64,000 nucleotides of DNA from Siphonodentalium dalli. Taxonomy: Eukaryota > Mollusca > Scaphopoda > Gadilida > Siphonodentaliidae. The stretch is taken from the NCBI GenBank assembly GCA_032622095.1, contig CP136066.1, forward strand, positions 146,101,559-146,165,558. Direction: 5' to 3'. The notes under the pieces were generated by a model. The model was given only the letters and a program-made list of their open reading frames with translations. It was not told where the DNA came from and did not search any database. The stretch's first letter is position 1. The number at the start of each line of letters is the position of its first letter. This document shows positions 22,092 to 35,229 of the stretch, piece by piece. The position numbers and the translations under genes are program-made.

Positions 22092-22691
22092 TTAAAGGGG
22101 TACTGTACCCAAGATGTTGTTGTTGATTTCTATAATCCCCGAGTCGGAGAATAAGGTAACAACTTTTCCATTTTTTGAAAGTCTGTTGAGTACGAAGTAT
22201 TGTTACGGATGGCAAATTTACCGGAATGCAAAAATACAAATTGTCGTTGTCGAGTAATTTTTGTACAGTTTTCAACCAAATGAATCAAATAAACATTATA
22301 TTATATGCTTAGCAGTCCCATATACTCATTTAAGTTAGTGTATGGTCACTAGTCAATGAGTGGCTTGGGTTTTCTCCCCGTATAAGCTTAATGTTTCAAA
22401 CGATCGTGTGTGCAATTGTTTTATTAATCCAGTATCCCTCAATTATAATTTGATTACGTTTTGTACACGGAAATTCCAATTTTAAGAGACGCCATTTTAT
22501 GGCTGGAGCCATAAAATCAATTTATATTAAATTATTAACTTTTAAATTATTAAATTTTAAGATAGCCTATTAACCTGAGCGTTTACAGAATACATCTTCG
22601 ACTCAAATTACTTATATTTCTATATAGTATCGATAATAGATCGTTGTTATCACCGGGAATTTATTGAAAATGGCGTACAGTACCCCTTTAA
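22092..22691. mobile_element. TTAA-bounded MITE with TTAAAGGGGTACTGTAC ends
   Basis: Perfect 17-base inverted repeats including the TTAA at both ends, 600 bases long, no coding capacity. It lies 70 bases right of family 1 copy 3. It has its own sequence and is a different family. Confidence 0.85.
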
Positions 22692-23430
22692 ATAACGTTT
22701 ATGCAATTAGACGAATAAATATATTTAAACTAAAAGCCATGACGTTTAAACCAGTGTCGCCCATTTAAATTATGAGTGGATATGAAGATCACAAGCAATA
22801 CGACCTCGTTATATTAACCCGGTCTATACTAAAGCATCATTGATGAGTAGTTATCCCATCGGAAATGTTCAGATAATAAGTTCAACAACTTTTGTGGTAT
22901 AGTTATTGTCTAAACATTTCCTCCAATAAATAGGAGCATTATACTAGCGTTATTTGTAACATTCCGGTATGTTGTAAACAACGTTGTTACATTCTTAACT
23001 AAAGTTCATTAGTGGGGTCTGCGGTTATTTTAATTCTTCGCTCAAAAGTGAGCCGGACGCTATTTAGATTACCTTACCGGTAATAAACGTATACTGTATG
23101 AAACAAGGAAAACTCTTTATTATTCTATGCTGAAGATAAATCTGGGCCTGAATGTTCTAAATTTTGTTATCGGAATAATTCGTTCTGTGGCAAATGGAGT
23201 CCGTTTAAAAATAATTAATATATTTATCGACTTATTTTGAGAAATTGTTTGTAAATTGTTTTTCAGAGTATATACCGGTCGATATATTTAAGGTCTGATG
23301 AGCGATATTTCGTGAATTTGTGTCAGAGTAGCAAAGTTTCTAATGACCGTCTCTTATAAAGAGCGTTCATGCTTCCTTCGTCCAAAAGAGGTAGATAATA
23401 AAGAGCGTTCTCAATTATGACGTTTATGGT

Positions 23431-23519
23431 CGTTTTCGACGCATGTTACTTGTGGCAGATCTTGTGAATTTTCGCGACGCATGTGTGATACAAATGATGC
23501 ATGCTGATCAGAAAATTTA
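23431..23519 (+). repeat. 89-base module, second copy
   Basis: Identical to 20623-20711. Upstream lie two AATAAAGAGCGTT-type motifs (about 23355 and 23397). Downstream is unrelated sequence. It may be the source of, or another insertion of, the module captured by the hAT element. Confidence 0.7.
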
Positions 23520-26500
23520 GTTAGGGTGGATACACACATGCATGTAATCTCTGTATGTAAAATACATGTATTTTACATGGCCACACCAATAATTGACAAC
23601 AGTTATCACCTGCGCGCGAGCGGTTCATTGTTAACAGGCCAGACAAGTGAGTATAGTCATAAGCGAAGTCAAACTCTCTATTATCAGGACATTTAAGGCC
23701 AGTCCAAAACAGGTCGTCTCTTATGGATGTGGAAATTAGTTAAGTCTGTCTGATATCTGGCATTTTATTAATGCACGAACACCAGAAGCGACACATCTGG
23801 TGTATACAGGCTTGATATAGAACATTTTCGACCATGATGCTTGCTTGGCGTGTGGTTTCGAAAGCTTCAAATCGTTAAGGGACTTAGTTGAATGTATCGG
23901 TCGGAATAACCTGGGCAAAAAGGTACAATACAATATGTTTTACTTAAATAGCTCAGAGTTAGCCACCCCCACCTTGTAGCGTTCCGGATCATATATAGCC
24001 TCAGGTCGGGGATCATATAGCCCCTGCGTAAGAAAATCCTGATAATACCCCCCCCCCCCCATGTTGGGGATCATATAAAAATCAAGAGAAGACTGACAAT
24101 GATTTGAACAGAAAGTCCAACATTTGGGTTATCGCGCGAACAATTATTTTAAGCGGCCTGACGACTTCGTTCAGTCAACGGCTCTTTGTACGCTCAGAGC
24201 TTGGCTCACTGTGGTCAAACATAGCCGCAATGATTGGGTTGTCAACGGACACATATTACATGGTCTGTATGATCCATGTAAAACGCCAAATACACGATAA
24301 TTACAGAGATTACATGCATGTGTGTGTCCACCCTTAGGAAATTCTTAATTATTTGGTGTCAAATCGGACCGTGCACCTTTAACTGCCTTGAAGCTCGAGC
24401 TAATACTATTTACACTCGTAGAATAAATGTGTTAAATTCGGCACAATTTGATCTTTAAAAAAATGTTATAGAAATGACACATATCTGTCGGAATTTTCTC
24501 AACATTGAATATGAGTGAATATGTGAGTATATTATAGTTAGTATATATGAGATAATTATTTTCTATTTGAGACACAAACCTCGTAAAAGCTACGATATTA
24601 AAACTCTGGCAGCAGCTTTAAAAAATTGTGCTACACAATTATGTGCTTTTCATTTTTGACACAAACATAGTGCATAACAAATTTTATAGCTGCTACCAAT
24701 TTTTTTTCTTTGATAGCCTTTACGAGTTTTATGTCTCCAATGAAACACATCTCATCTAATAAATATGATAATCTCACACATTCGACTTTGATGAAATTCC
24801 ACCGAAATTATGTCATGTGTCATTTCTACACAATTTTATTTAAGGTCAAATGTAACACACATTGTGTAGAATTTATACACATTTGTTCTAAGAGTGTACG
24901 TACATTTATATCTCACAAAGTGGACACCATTTAGTTTTGGGAAGGCCGTCGGAAATAATAACAACTGGGATGACTCGTCATCCGAAAGATCCCCGCAGCC
25001 AACTGCCGACTTTAATTCATTGTCCGGCAGGTCTTTGTTTCTCTCTGAGTCACGCGTCATTATTCATCGCAGTGACAATTATCAAAATCTGCGCTAATTC
25101 CGAAAGGACCTCCATTCCAAAATCTGACATCTGTATCTTCATAATTAGAAGTGACAGTTTTAAATAGTTTTCAATTAGCGAACTTTTCTAATGAGTTATT
25201 TCCCGCGGACAGCTCCCATGTTGCCCTGTGATTATGAGTCAGAGTGAATACTGCGTCAAACCAATACTAAAAGGAGAAAGCACAATTATACAAATAGACC
25301 AATACCGAATATACAAAACCGGTACGTGTTGTTACAAAGAGGACTATTCACAATTTAATTTACAAAGCTGTACTTCTAAAACAATTAAAAGAATTAAACA
25401 AATGTTTTCTTACAATCCTGTACAATCTATTGATATATCCAATCATGTAGTTATTCAACTCGTTTAATGTTGACATATACCTCCATCAAAATAAGTCGAC
25501 AAATACATGTAATATTTGAACTATACACGCCCTCGAAAACCTATTGAATTGATAAATTATCGAGTCCATTTTTTTCGGATGACATCTTGTAAATGTAAAG
25601 GCATTTCTTGTTTGATATATCATAATATGACAAAGAGTATAAAACAGCGTTTATGTGGAAAGTTAAAACTTATTAAGTTGTGATTTTCTGTCATGTTGGT
25701 ACATCCCCGGACCGATTTGACACTAAATTATTTTAAATTTTCTACGTCAATTTTCCGTTTAACACGCAAAAGGAAATGAAAAATACTAGCAACACCATCA
25801 TTCATATATCACACAGGCATCGCTAAAATCCATAAATTCGTTCATATGAAAACGATCACTCGGAATGGCACACTGAGATGTCCCTCAACTCAGATCAAGC
25901 ATAAAAATCGGCCACGATGTTCGCCAATGTCAGGGTTTGAAACCTCACCAACCTCTTTGTGTTTGAACTGATGTCATTTACTTACATGTATGCAGCTATA
26001 TGATTGAAATACATATGTTTACACCAACACCAGCAATTATATATTAAAGTTTAATTTGAGGACTGAACAATGAGCAGCTGCAGTGCACCCTAGTAAAACT
26101 TAATTCTAAGATGGATTATAAATAAAGATATGAGACTTCATTTGAGAATGCACAATCCTGTTTCTCTGGAAATGATCTTATCGTGAAATGTAATAAACAT
26201 ATAATGAAACAAACAAACAAACCACATCAGTCACAAATTGGCCAAACCCTTGTATTATACGCCGTGTATAAATTATACTGGTTTCTCGTATCTTGTTGAG
26301 CAAGATGTATAATCTGATTTATGTGGTAGGGGATTGTATGTGGATTATTATCGCAACTCGTGATGCAGAAACATTAGAATTAAACTCTTTGATCAATGTT
26401 TGGTTCGTTAGGACCACCCGGGTCAAACGAATGAACAAGGGGAACTCCCGAAAGCAAGCATGTTCATGCATACCTTTGAACAAGAGTGTATCGCTCATTA

Positions 26501-27372
26501 AATCATAATTCGTCATGGAGTATATATAGCAACAACAAAAACACGCACATACTATCTAAACGAAGGTAATAATCTGAACACAAACATAATATGCAGATTC
26601 TCTAAGTTAAAAGGGGGATAACGCTGTGAGGGAAGGTGGAACTGGAACCGAATTTGGACTTGGCCTGTACTGTCATGTATATTAATCATCAACAGCCATA
26701 TAATTTGATAGCAATCGGACAACTAAAACTAAAATTATCACCCCGACATAAAAATAGTACAACAACATTCTAAGTAGAACAGGTGCATAATGCCGGCAGA
26801 AATGTTCGGACATGACCAACCGAGTTTGGCCTGTATGTCCATTATTGTCCATACATGTTGGTAATCCACGAACTAAATTTGGGAGTATAGTTGGATAACT
26901 CTTACTTGAGTTAGCGTCTGGACAGAAAACTAAGCCTTGTAACTTAATCGTTCTGCGTGGCGGATATATTAGTCTGGTCGTTGAAGCATTGGACCAAGAA
27001 CAGATTGGTTACAAGCTGTTTGATGTCATTTTGTCTGGCACAACCTAGGGAACAACATATCTAAAATCCGCTTTGGGGAAAAATTTCTAAAGCATTTGGA
27101 AAAAAAGGTCCTATTTGTGTTTTTTATGTATGATTTTCCGTTTCTTATGAAATATACACATGCATGTCATTTAATTAAAGTTATACAGATGGCAGGAATA
27201 TGCAAAATAAACAAATTATTATTGTTGTCATGACAGACGTATGTTATTTAGTGTACAATTGTATTGCCAAAATTCAAAATGGCTGACAAAATGGCGACGA
27301 AATTGGTAAAAAATTGGACAATTTTCACTAAATTTCACCAGATCGTTTCCATTTATAAGAAATTTGGTTTGA

Positions 27373-27633
27373 ATGGCCATTTGTGCCAATATACACAATT
27401 TTAAATCAATGTCTGATAATTGTGAGCCATATCACGAGGATCCGGAATTTGGATCCTTCAAATTCGAAATAGATAGTGTAGCGGTTTTAGGTCCCGAAGA
27501 GTACCGGTTATCCGGCCCGAGTGCACCCGAGGATGTGACGTCACTACCAGCTATCGAGAATGACAGAACAGAACTGAATCCCGACAAGACAACACCGATA
27601 TTGGCAGACATGTTGAATATGACTTTACCTTGA
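27373..27633 (+). other. Unassigned open frame with duplicated 3' end
   Basis: An 86-codon frame (first codon TTG) whose C-terminal part reads SVAVLGPEEYRL, then SAPEDVTSLPAIE, and ILADMLNMTLP before the stop. AATAAACC follows about 20 bases later. A second, shifted copy of the last 130 bases lies at about 27775-27960, also followed by AATAAACC. I recognise no domain. It could be the 3' end of a gene or of a retroposed transcript on the plus strand inside the kelch intron. Upstream exons were not found. Confidence 0.3.
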
Positions 27634-27960
27634 ATTATGACATCTAATACTTTACAATAAACCATGTTAATAGACAATATAATGTCCTGTTTTGGTTTCA
27701 TTGGCGACGGAGGCCTATGACGTAACAGAAGTCCACGGAGGCCTATGACGTAACAGAAGTCTTGTTGGAACGGTTATCCGGCCCGAGGGCACCCGAGGAT
27801 GTGACGTCACTCCCAGCTACCGATATTGACAGAACAGAACTGACCACGAACAAGAACACACGTCTTTTGGCTGACATGTTGAATTACCGTATTGTGACAT
27901 CTTAATGTATAGAATAAACCATGATGTTAAATAGAATACAATGTCCTGTTTTGGTTTCAA
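27500..27960 (+). repeat. Imperfect direct duplication
   Basis: GGTTATCCGGCCCGAG.GCAC, CGAGGATGTGACGTCACT and AATGTCCTGTTTTGGTTTCA each occur twice about 270 bases apart. Between them CGGAGGCCTATGACGTAACA is itself tandemly doubled (27709 and 27735). Confidence 0.85.
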
Positions 27961-28379
27961 TAGTACTAAATTTGGAAGAAAAATCAAATATTATTTTAAT
28001 GCTCAGAATAACCGCAAATCGAACACACCACTGTACTGAATGCTCATTAGCCGTCAGATATAAATACTAGTGCCCATTTTAGCAGAAACGAGGCAATCAC
28101 TTCCAAAAATAGGGACACTATGGCTGCTGAAAGTAGTATAATTGGGAATTTTCGTTAAAGTTCACCAGATTGTTTCCATTTAGACGAAAACACATGTAAT
28201 GGCTAGCACAACAGTAAATGATGTCGGACACTAATCCGATAATAATGAGCTATATGTCGAGAATTTGTCCCTAAAGTGTCCCAAAAGGGCGGCGAATATT
28301 GCAATCGAAAGTCAAAAATATCTATTTCGTCATTGATTTTTAACTAAATCTTCTCATATCCGGTATCGAGTATAGTTTG

Positions 28380-30150
28380 ATGAGTGTACACAGCAACAAA
28401 CTAGTGTCGAAATACATCCAATGGGTGTCAAAAACAACTTAACGCATGTCCCAAACCATCTATATAAGGAGTGTAAAACTACGCAACAGGTGTCTCAACC
28501 GCCTTCTTAATAATATACCAAATTAATCTCATCCATATCATCGATTCTATTATCTTTATTTGTATTTTGTTTATTGCCTGACGGATAATAAAATATGTTT
28601 AAATCAATCGGTGAGTGTCCCAGTCCATAGAAGGGGCATCCAAATCAGCCAACGAGTGTCCCAAACCACATAATATGTAACACAGTCCACCCAAATAGTG
28701 TCACAAACCATCCAATTAGTGCCCAAACCAGAGCAATGTGTGTTCCATACCATCCAACGATTGCCATATGTCACCCATCGAGTGTCCCAATTCATGTACG
28801 TGGTGTCCCAAACCAACACAAGTGGGTGTCTCAAATTATCAAGTGTGTACCACAAACCATCCAATGGGTGTCCCAAACCAACAGATGAGTGTCCATAATC
28901 GTCCAATGAGTGTCCCAAGCCACACGATGATTATCAAAACCATCAGGAGTGTCTAAAATGTCCAACTAGTGTCTCAAACTACACACTGAATGTCCCAGTC
29001 ATTTAATATGTGTCCCAAAAATAGTGTACAAAACCATCCATCAAATATATCAAAAGTTATATGTTTTGGTAAACTCATTTGATCGTTTGACAAACTCACT
29101 TGATCGTGTGAAATACTCGATGGAGGGTTTTGTACACTATTGTAGATTTATTGATATGATAGTTGGTTGTTGGTTCGTAACACCAGTCCTGTCCAGTTGG
29201 ATGGATAGGGAACTTGTTGGATGGTTTTTGATGCTAATGTTATGGTTTGGGTCACCAGCTGGGTGACTTGTGACTTCAGTTGGATGCTTTTGGGACACCA
29301 CGCAATTGGGTGGAGAGTTCACATTGAGTGGTTTGGGACACTCGCTTTAGATTTTAGATACTGGTTATGTGCATTGGGACAATGCGTTGCCGATTGGGTC
29401 ACTGGTTGGGCCGTTTGGGACACTGCAGTTGAATGGATTGCGACGACAGTTGTATGTTGTATGACATATGACATGGGCTACACATTGGATGCCTGCCTCT
29501 CGTGTGGTTTCGAACACCCGATGGATGGTTTGGTAACCATTGTACACCCATTGTGTTGTTTGGGGCGCTGCTTGGGTGGTTCGACACACTCAATTGGTGC
29601 TCATTGTATGTTTTACTCACCTGATGGTTATGGACACTCATTGGCTATTTCTGGAACCTACCTGATGGCTTGGGACACACCTATTATGTTGTTTCGAACA
29701 TAGGTTGCAACATATGGAGCACTACTGGTGTGGTTTGGGGGACATTCGTTGAATAGATTGCATGAGTCCTTAATCAGGTCGATTGAGACACTCATTTAGT
29801 AGTTTGGGACACTCATTTTGGGTGAGTTGGAATACCAGATGCATGATTTGGGGGACTATATATGTGGGTAATGACACCAGTTGAGTATCGTTTGGGAAGC
29901 TACCTACCTCAGTCTGGGTGGTTTGTTAAACTCGTTTGGTGGATTGGGACACCCCGTCGATGGTTTGGAACAATGTTTGGATTTGGCGCGCCCGTCGTAT
30001 GGATTTGGATACTCACACGTTGGTTTTTTTGGATGCCAGATGGGTTCTGTAACTCTGTATGTGGTTTGGCGGACTCGTCGTGTGGTTTGGGACACTCATT
30101 TGATGTATTATGAAACTATTGGTGGCTTTTGAAACTCGTATGGTAGCATA
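28380..30150. repeat. Inverted minisatellite, about 1.75 kb
   Basis: Left of about 29080 the plus strand carries some twenty degenerate units of about 31-36 bases around GTGTCCCAAACCATCCAAT. Right of it the same unit appears inverted (ATTGGATGGTTTGGGACAC type) to about 30150. The turning point is a clean palindrome: ATAGTGTACAAAACCATCCA at 29021-29040 against its one-mismatch complement at 29121-29140. Tryptophan-rich frames running outward in both arms are a by-product of the repeat. Confidence 0.85.
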
Positions 30151-30899
30151 TATGACTACATATTGGCTATACGATATCGTATGATTTAGTAAAAAAATAA
30201 AAAAAACACTTCAATTGTTCACTTCCGACTGTCATTTTTGCTGTCATTTTGAAAACTGTTTAGACACCGAATTGTCAATCCTCGGGATATGACTTACTAT
30301 AACGTCGCGACCTCACAATGTTATTCCGATTTAGCTTTTCTAACTTGTCCATCAAACGCAATAGTATATAAGATATATACTCGTAAGTTCACAATTTATA
30401 CCATTTTCAATTAAAATGATCAATATAGTTAAATTATTTAACATTAACACCAACCAGCAAACCTGAAACTACATATGCCATCATATTTTCTTATTGTATT
30501 ATTGATTGAGGGGCAGCAGGAAGACGGCCAGTAGGTCATGCTGCTCCTGTACAATACCATTAATTCATATATCAATGCTTTGTTATCTATTCTTATCTAT
30601 TGTACAAATAAACGGATTAGGATTCGCCATTTTATAGTTTTATGGTCAAATTATGCACGAAATCACAGGCAACAGGAATAATGGTCTTTTTTGTTGCATG
30701 TTTCTGTCACATTAATACATTCAGAGGACCCTGTAGTGAATGGTAGTACACTCCAGGAAATTGCCGGCATATAGCCCCGTAACATTCACGGCCACATGTT
30801 AGCGTCAAACTAGTTGGAGCAGACATTCTTACGAAAAAATGGATCAAGTTTATTACTGGTGCCCCAGTCTGGAGAAGCATTTTGGCCGACCTGGTTCCC

Positions 30900-31870
30900 A
30901 AACAAAAATTCCAATTTTCACCATTTTCTTACATATTTTCTTCATTTTTATCCAAAATTAACGACTTTCCCTTAATAAACGCATAGCCATTTTGGATATG
31001 TTATTATATGGTCACATTTGGCAGTCAGGGAACTCGACTGAGCATTTATGGTTGGCAGATTTGTTTATTAAAAAAATTCCAATTTTCACCATTTCTGTTT
31101 ACATATTCCAGTAGTTTAACACAAAAATACGACTTTCCCATTCTGGTTCATGGGGATTTTGGATATGTTATTATATGCATGAGTATAGTCACACTCAAAA
31201 AATTGAAAGACCAAAAGTCATTGCATAGCAAATTTTTTCACGGTTGGGCATTTCCTTCCACCCGTTTGACTGGACTAATAAGGAACTTCATACTTGACAC
31301 AAACAAGCCATAAATAGGACCCTATTTCAAAGATGTGTAGAAAATTTCCTCCAAAGCAAATTTTTGATATATTGTTCCCCAGATTCTGCCCGACAAAATA
31401 ACACCAACAACAGCTTGTTACCAATTTAATATACGTTCACCTTAAAATCTGAGTCTCAACCAGAAAATTACAATTTTCACCATTTTTGTTCACATATTCC
31501 TGTCTTTTGACCCAAAAATGACGATTTTCCCACACTGGGATTCATGGGGATTCATGGGGATTTTGGTTATGTTATCATATGGATATAGTCACATTCAAAC
31601 ACACCAACAGACATTGCATAGTAATTTGTTCACGTTTGGGTTTTTCTTTCCATCAGATTGACTAGACTAATAAGAAACAGCAAAATTTACACAAAAAGCC
31701 ATAAATAGGATCCCATTTCAACGAGCTGTAGAAAAATTTCCCCAAAGCAGATTTTAGCGGATTTTGGATATATTGTTCCCCAGATTCTGCCCGACAAAAT
31801 CACACAAAAAACAGCTTGTAACCAATTTGTTCTAGGTTCACCTCAAAATCGAGTCTCAACGACCAGACTA
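30900..31870 (+). repeat. Diverged direct repeats, three units
   Basis: Segments starting CCAATTTTCACCATTT at about 30910, 31078 and 31470 continue with ACATATT.C, AAAAT.ACGA.TTTCCC and TTTTGGATATGTTAT. The last two units also share TTGTTCCCCAGATTCTGCCC, the CGACAAAAT that follows it, and AACAGCTTGT. A related, inverted stretch lies at 26950-27110 and another fragment at 45180-45300. Confidence 0.65.
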
Positions 31871-33881
31871 TATATGTTTATTAAAGACCACGACGACGAA
31901 CATGTGCATCGAGTATATACTGTATCATTATTGTGTTGTGAAGGGGGGAATTTATATGCTCCAACATAACCATTCTGATATTTAAATAGTTATGGATATC
32001 ATTGAATTCAGAAGAAGTATAAAACCACAACCGTGTAGTCTGATGACTTAAGAATTTGGATTGACATAAACAATTCTCATAAAATTCACGGTTCCACTAC
32101 ATGTGGGCTGTACGGAGACGTGCCTTCGTGAACTTTCAGTCTGGAATATGTGTATGTTTATATACATGCATTTCAACATCGAGATTATATCCAGATGTAT
32201 CGCTTCACATATGAATAATGCATGGTGTGGAGATTGGTGCTCCCCCATGCACATATAATTTCTATTCGGTCAAACATTCCGCAACTCGTCTGTTAACACA
32301 CCGCTCTTATTGTCCGTGCATGTGAGGTTTGGTATAAACTCAGGAGTCGTACTATTTTTTGCTCAGTTTAAATTCGCTCACCGATTGGAGTGCGAAAAAT
32401 AGTACCGTAATGTGCGAATTTAAATACAAGTAAGGTATAGCCTATATACTTTGCAAAATAACCGGCGGTATTGGTCAAAATTTGTTTACGTCGTTGAAAA
32501 GCTCAATAGAAATGTGTTGTATGGAAACTGTTGGATGCCGATTTCGAGATAAACTTTTAATTGATTACCCGGGGGAAATGTTTATGATTTTAAGCGACTC
32601 ACGGCGAAAAAAGTCGCCTAAATCATGTAATCTCCAGCTGGGAATGGATCTTCACCAACTGTAAAATGTATTATTAAGGAACAACTGTTAATATTAACTA
32701 AGAGATATATTGCATGCGTTACTTTTTCAATAGATACATTTCGCATAATGAACGACGACAGATAATTATTACGACACTATTTTTAGTCATAATTTTTTCG
32801 GACAGTCCATAGACCTTTTCGCAGAATTGACGACTACGAGTCTGTTTGTGAGCCAATCGTGCTTACCACTAGCAGTAATTATGTGTTGTTATCAGGTTAT
32901 ATCTTAGCGCTTTGTGTTTGGCAAGATTCTCGCGCTCCACTTCGACGAACGATTTGATTACCACTAATGGGTAAAAATTAAGGCCACATTGGGATCACAA
33001 TTTAAGGACATAAGCTCAAAATCATCTCCAACATTGATGAGGAGCTGAGAAAGATCGCCAACTTATTACTATATGATGTATTTGTGAGTTTTGTTGAAAA
33101 TCCGAAACCGCGATCGTAATAACGAATATGGAAAAAGAACGAATAGAAACAACACAAATTCTAGTGACGCACGTAGTGTCCTATTCGTAATAATTATATG
33201 TCGTCGTTCATTATGCGAATGGTGTTTAATGTTATAAAGTTAACCGTCAGATCATAAACAAAATTCCCAGTTTTTGAACTGGCTGAACCTGATCCCTGCG
33301 AGTAGAGGAGTAGAGATTCATGGCTCGATCTATATCTATTGTAGCCTTTTATCCCCATGTATTGCTGTCGAGGGAGGACCAGGCTTATGCCACCGCGAGG
33401 ACAGCAATTTACTCCCTTTACGAGGAATCAATCGGACGTCTAAATCACAGAACAGCTGTAAATATGCCGTAATACGTCTCGCTAACATCGTGAAATCATT
33501 GTTTTATTCAATCGATCATCATCAAACAGGACCGCTATTAATTGCCATGCTCGTGTGGTCTGAGAGTGTTTGTATTGTTCTATCATGCTGTCGAGGCAAT
33601 TAGAATCTCACAGAAAACTGGTCCGTGATTACCGTGACTCACGCCACACGTTTACCTGAGATCGAGCAAATACATCGATGAAAGGAAGCAGAACGGCTTG
33701 TTGAATCTGTCACAGCGTCACGATATTCCTATATTATACGGTCCATGACTAGACATAGACGTGGCAACTGGGTCGGGCTTTATTGCGGGGGGTGTCCAAC
33801 TTAAAATGTTCAACTGCACCCCAACCCAGATAGCAGATACTTTCGAATTATATGAATTCGAACAAGTTGGGAGAGACTAGC

Positions 33882-33920
33882 AACAACAACAACAACAACA
33901 TAAACAACAACAACAACATA
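33882..33920 (+). repeat. AAC microsatellite
   Basis: About ten AAC units with one ATA interruption. A shorter AAC run is at 54883-54899. Confidence 0.9.
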
Positions 33921-34146
33921 TAAGATTATACACATGTATAATTGTTTAATGCCATGTTCATGTTTTTTTCACTTGAGTGTCTGGTGATCGGGAAAGAAGT
34001 AGCGTATAAGTTGCCCGCATTTGTTCTTCAATCCCGTTGCCGAATGTATGTATTTATATGCATATATATGGCGAATAAATATGTTTAAACGACCCCAACC
34101 CAATATTCCAAAATCTGGGAAACGTTATATGCACCCCGTTTGGTTC

Positions 34147-35229
34147 GGGTAGGGTTCTCTATTCCGAAGGTTCATTATTCTGAAGGTTCGCTATTCCGAA
34201 GGTTCATTATTCCGAAGGTTCATTATTCCGAAGGTTCGCTATTCCGACGTTTTTTTTATTCTGGGCGTATTTAATCAGAAATGAATCAAAATCACAAAAA
34301 CCACACGAGGAATGAAAAATACTTTCGCTAGTATTCACATATAGTACAATTATACACCCCATTATAATTCCCAAATTGTCCCAGATGTCGGATATTAATA
34401 GCAAGAAGACAGTATCAGTTTATCGTTTATTATGGAAATTTGAAAACACGTTTGAATTCTGTTGCGTTCTGGGAGCCATAACGGGGGAATCTTTATGATT
34501 TCAGCTGTTTTCTATTTCTTATTGGGCATCTTCCGAGACACAGACGTTTCAAATGGTGATGAATTATAGTATTTTAATCATATGTTATGGCATAGATTGT
34601 TATTAAAACCGTATATCAAGGCACTATCAAAAATAATAGGTGACTCGGAAATTAAGTGCATGGGCATTAAAGTCAATACAAAGTCACCATTGCAGTTACG
34701 TTCATCTCATATCCGTCTATTCAGCGATATTCTGCTATGCAGTATGTTATGGCGCTCCAGTATTCATTAAGCGTTATAGCCCCACTGTTATAATCCACCT
34801 TTAGCTGACGTATTCTTATTATTGAGATATAACGTCATACGCAATGACATTAAATCGTATGGAAACATAGCAATTGTGTGGTCTGCTTGGTGTGAATATG
34901 TATTGAGGAATAACGTGATACGTAATGACATTAAATCCCAAGGAAACCCGCGAAAACAAACAAAATCACATTTAATGTTTTATTGTTTTAAGTTATTTCT
35001 TTCATAAAAGGAGTTTTCGTGATAAAGAACCCTCTCAATACTTTAGAATATAGAATTAACCTATAAAATAACAAAAACCTTCGGAATAGCGAACCTTCGG
35101 AATAGAGAACCTTCGGAATAGCGAACCTTCGGAATAGTGAATCTTCGGAATAGCGAACCTTCGGAATAGTTAACCTTCGGAATAGTCAACCTTCGGAATA
35201 GCGAACCTTCGGAATAGAGACATGTTCCC
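34147..35229. mobile_element. Element whose inverted ends are 16-base tandem arrays
   Basis: The left end carries five and a half units of TATTCCGAAGGTTCGC (34157-34250). The right end carries nine units of the complement (35079-35221). The outermost bases GGGTAGGG..TCTCTATTCCG and the complement of CGGAATAGAGACATGTTCCC also pair. A 9-base duplication, GTTTGGTTC, flanks it (34138-34146 and 35230-35238). The interior (1083 bases in all) has a two-unit repeat containing ACGTAATGACATTAAATC and no transposase. The 9-base duplication suggests Mutator-like mobilisation. Confidence 0.85.

Noticed and set aside
24836-25167. Several overlapping frames on both strands
   Set aside because: Could be an exon, since the region is less AT-rich, but no frame shows a recognisable domain and splice sites do not single one out.
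29221-29703. 160-codon frame rich in tryptophan, and a matching minus-strand frame at 28604-28918
   Set aside because: Both run outward through the inverted minisatellite, whose unit happens to lack stops in that direction. Their composition follows the repeat and no domain is visible.
35074-35225. CRISPR-like regular array
   Set aside because: The 16-base units are contiguous with no spacers, face an inverted array 0.9 kb away, and the DNA is from an animal.
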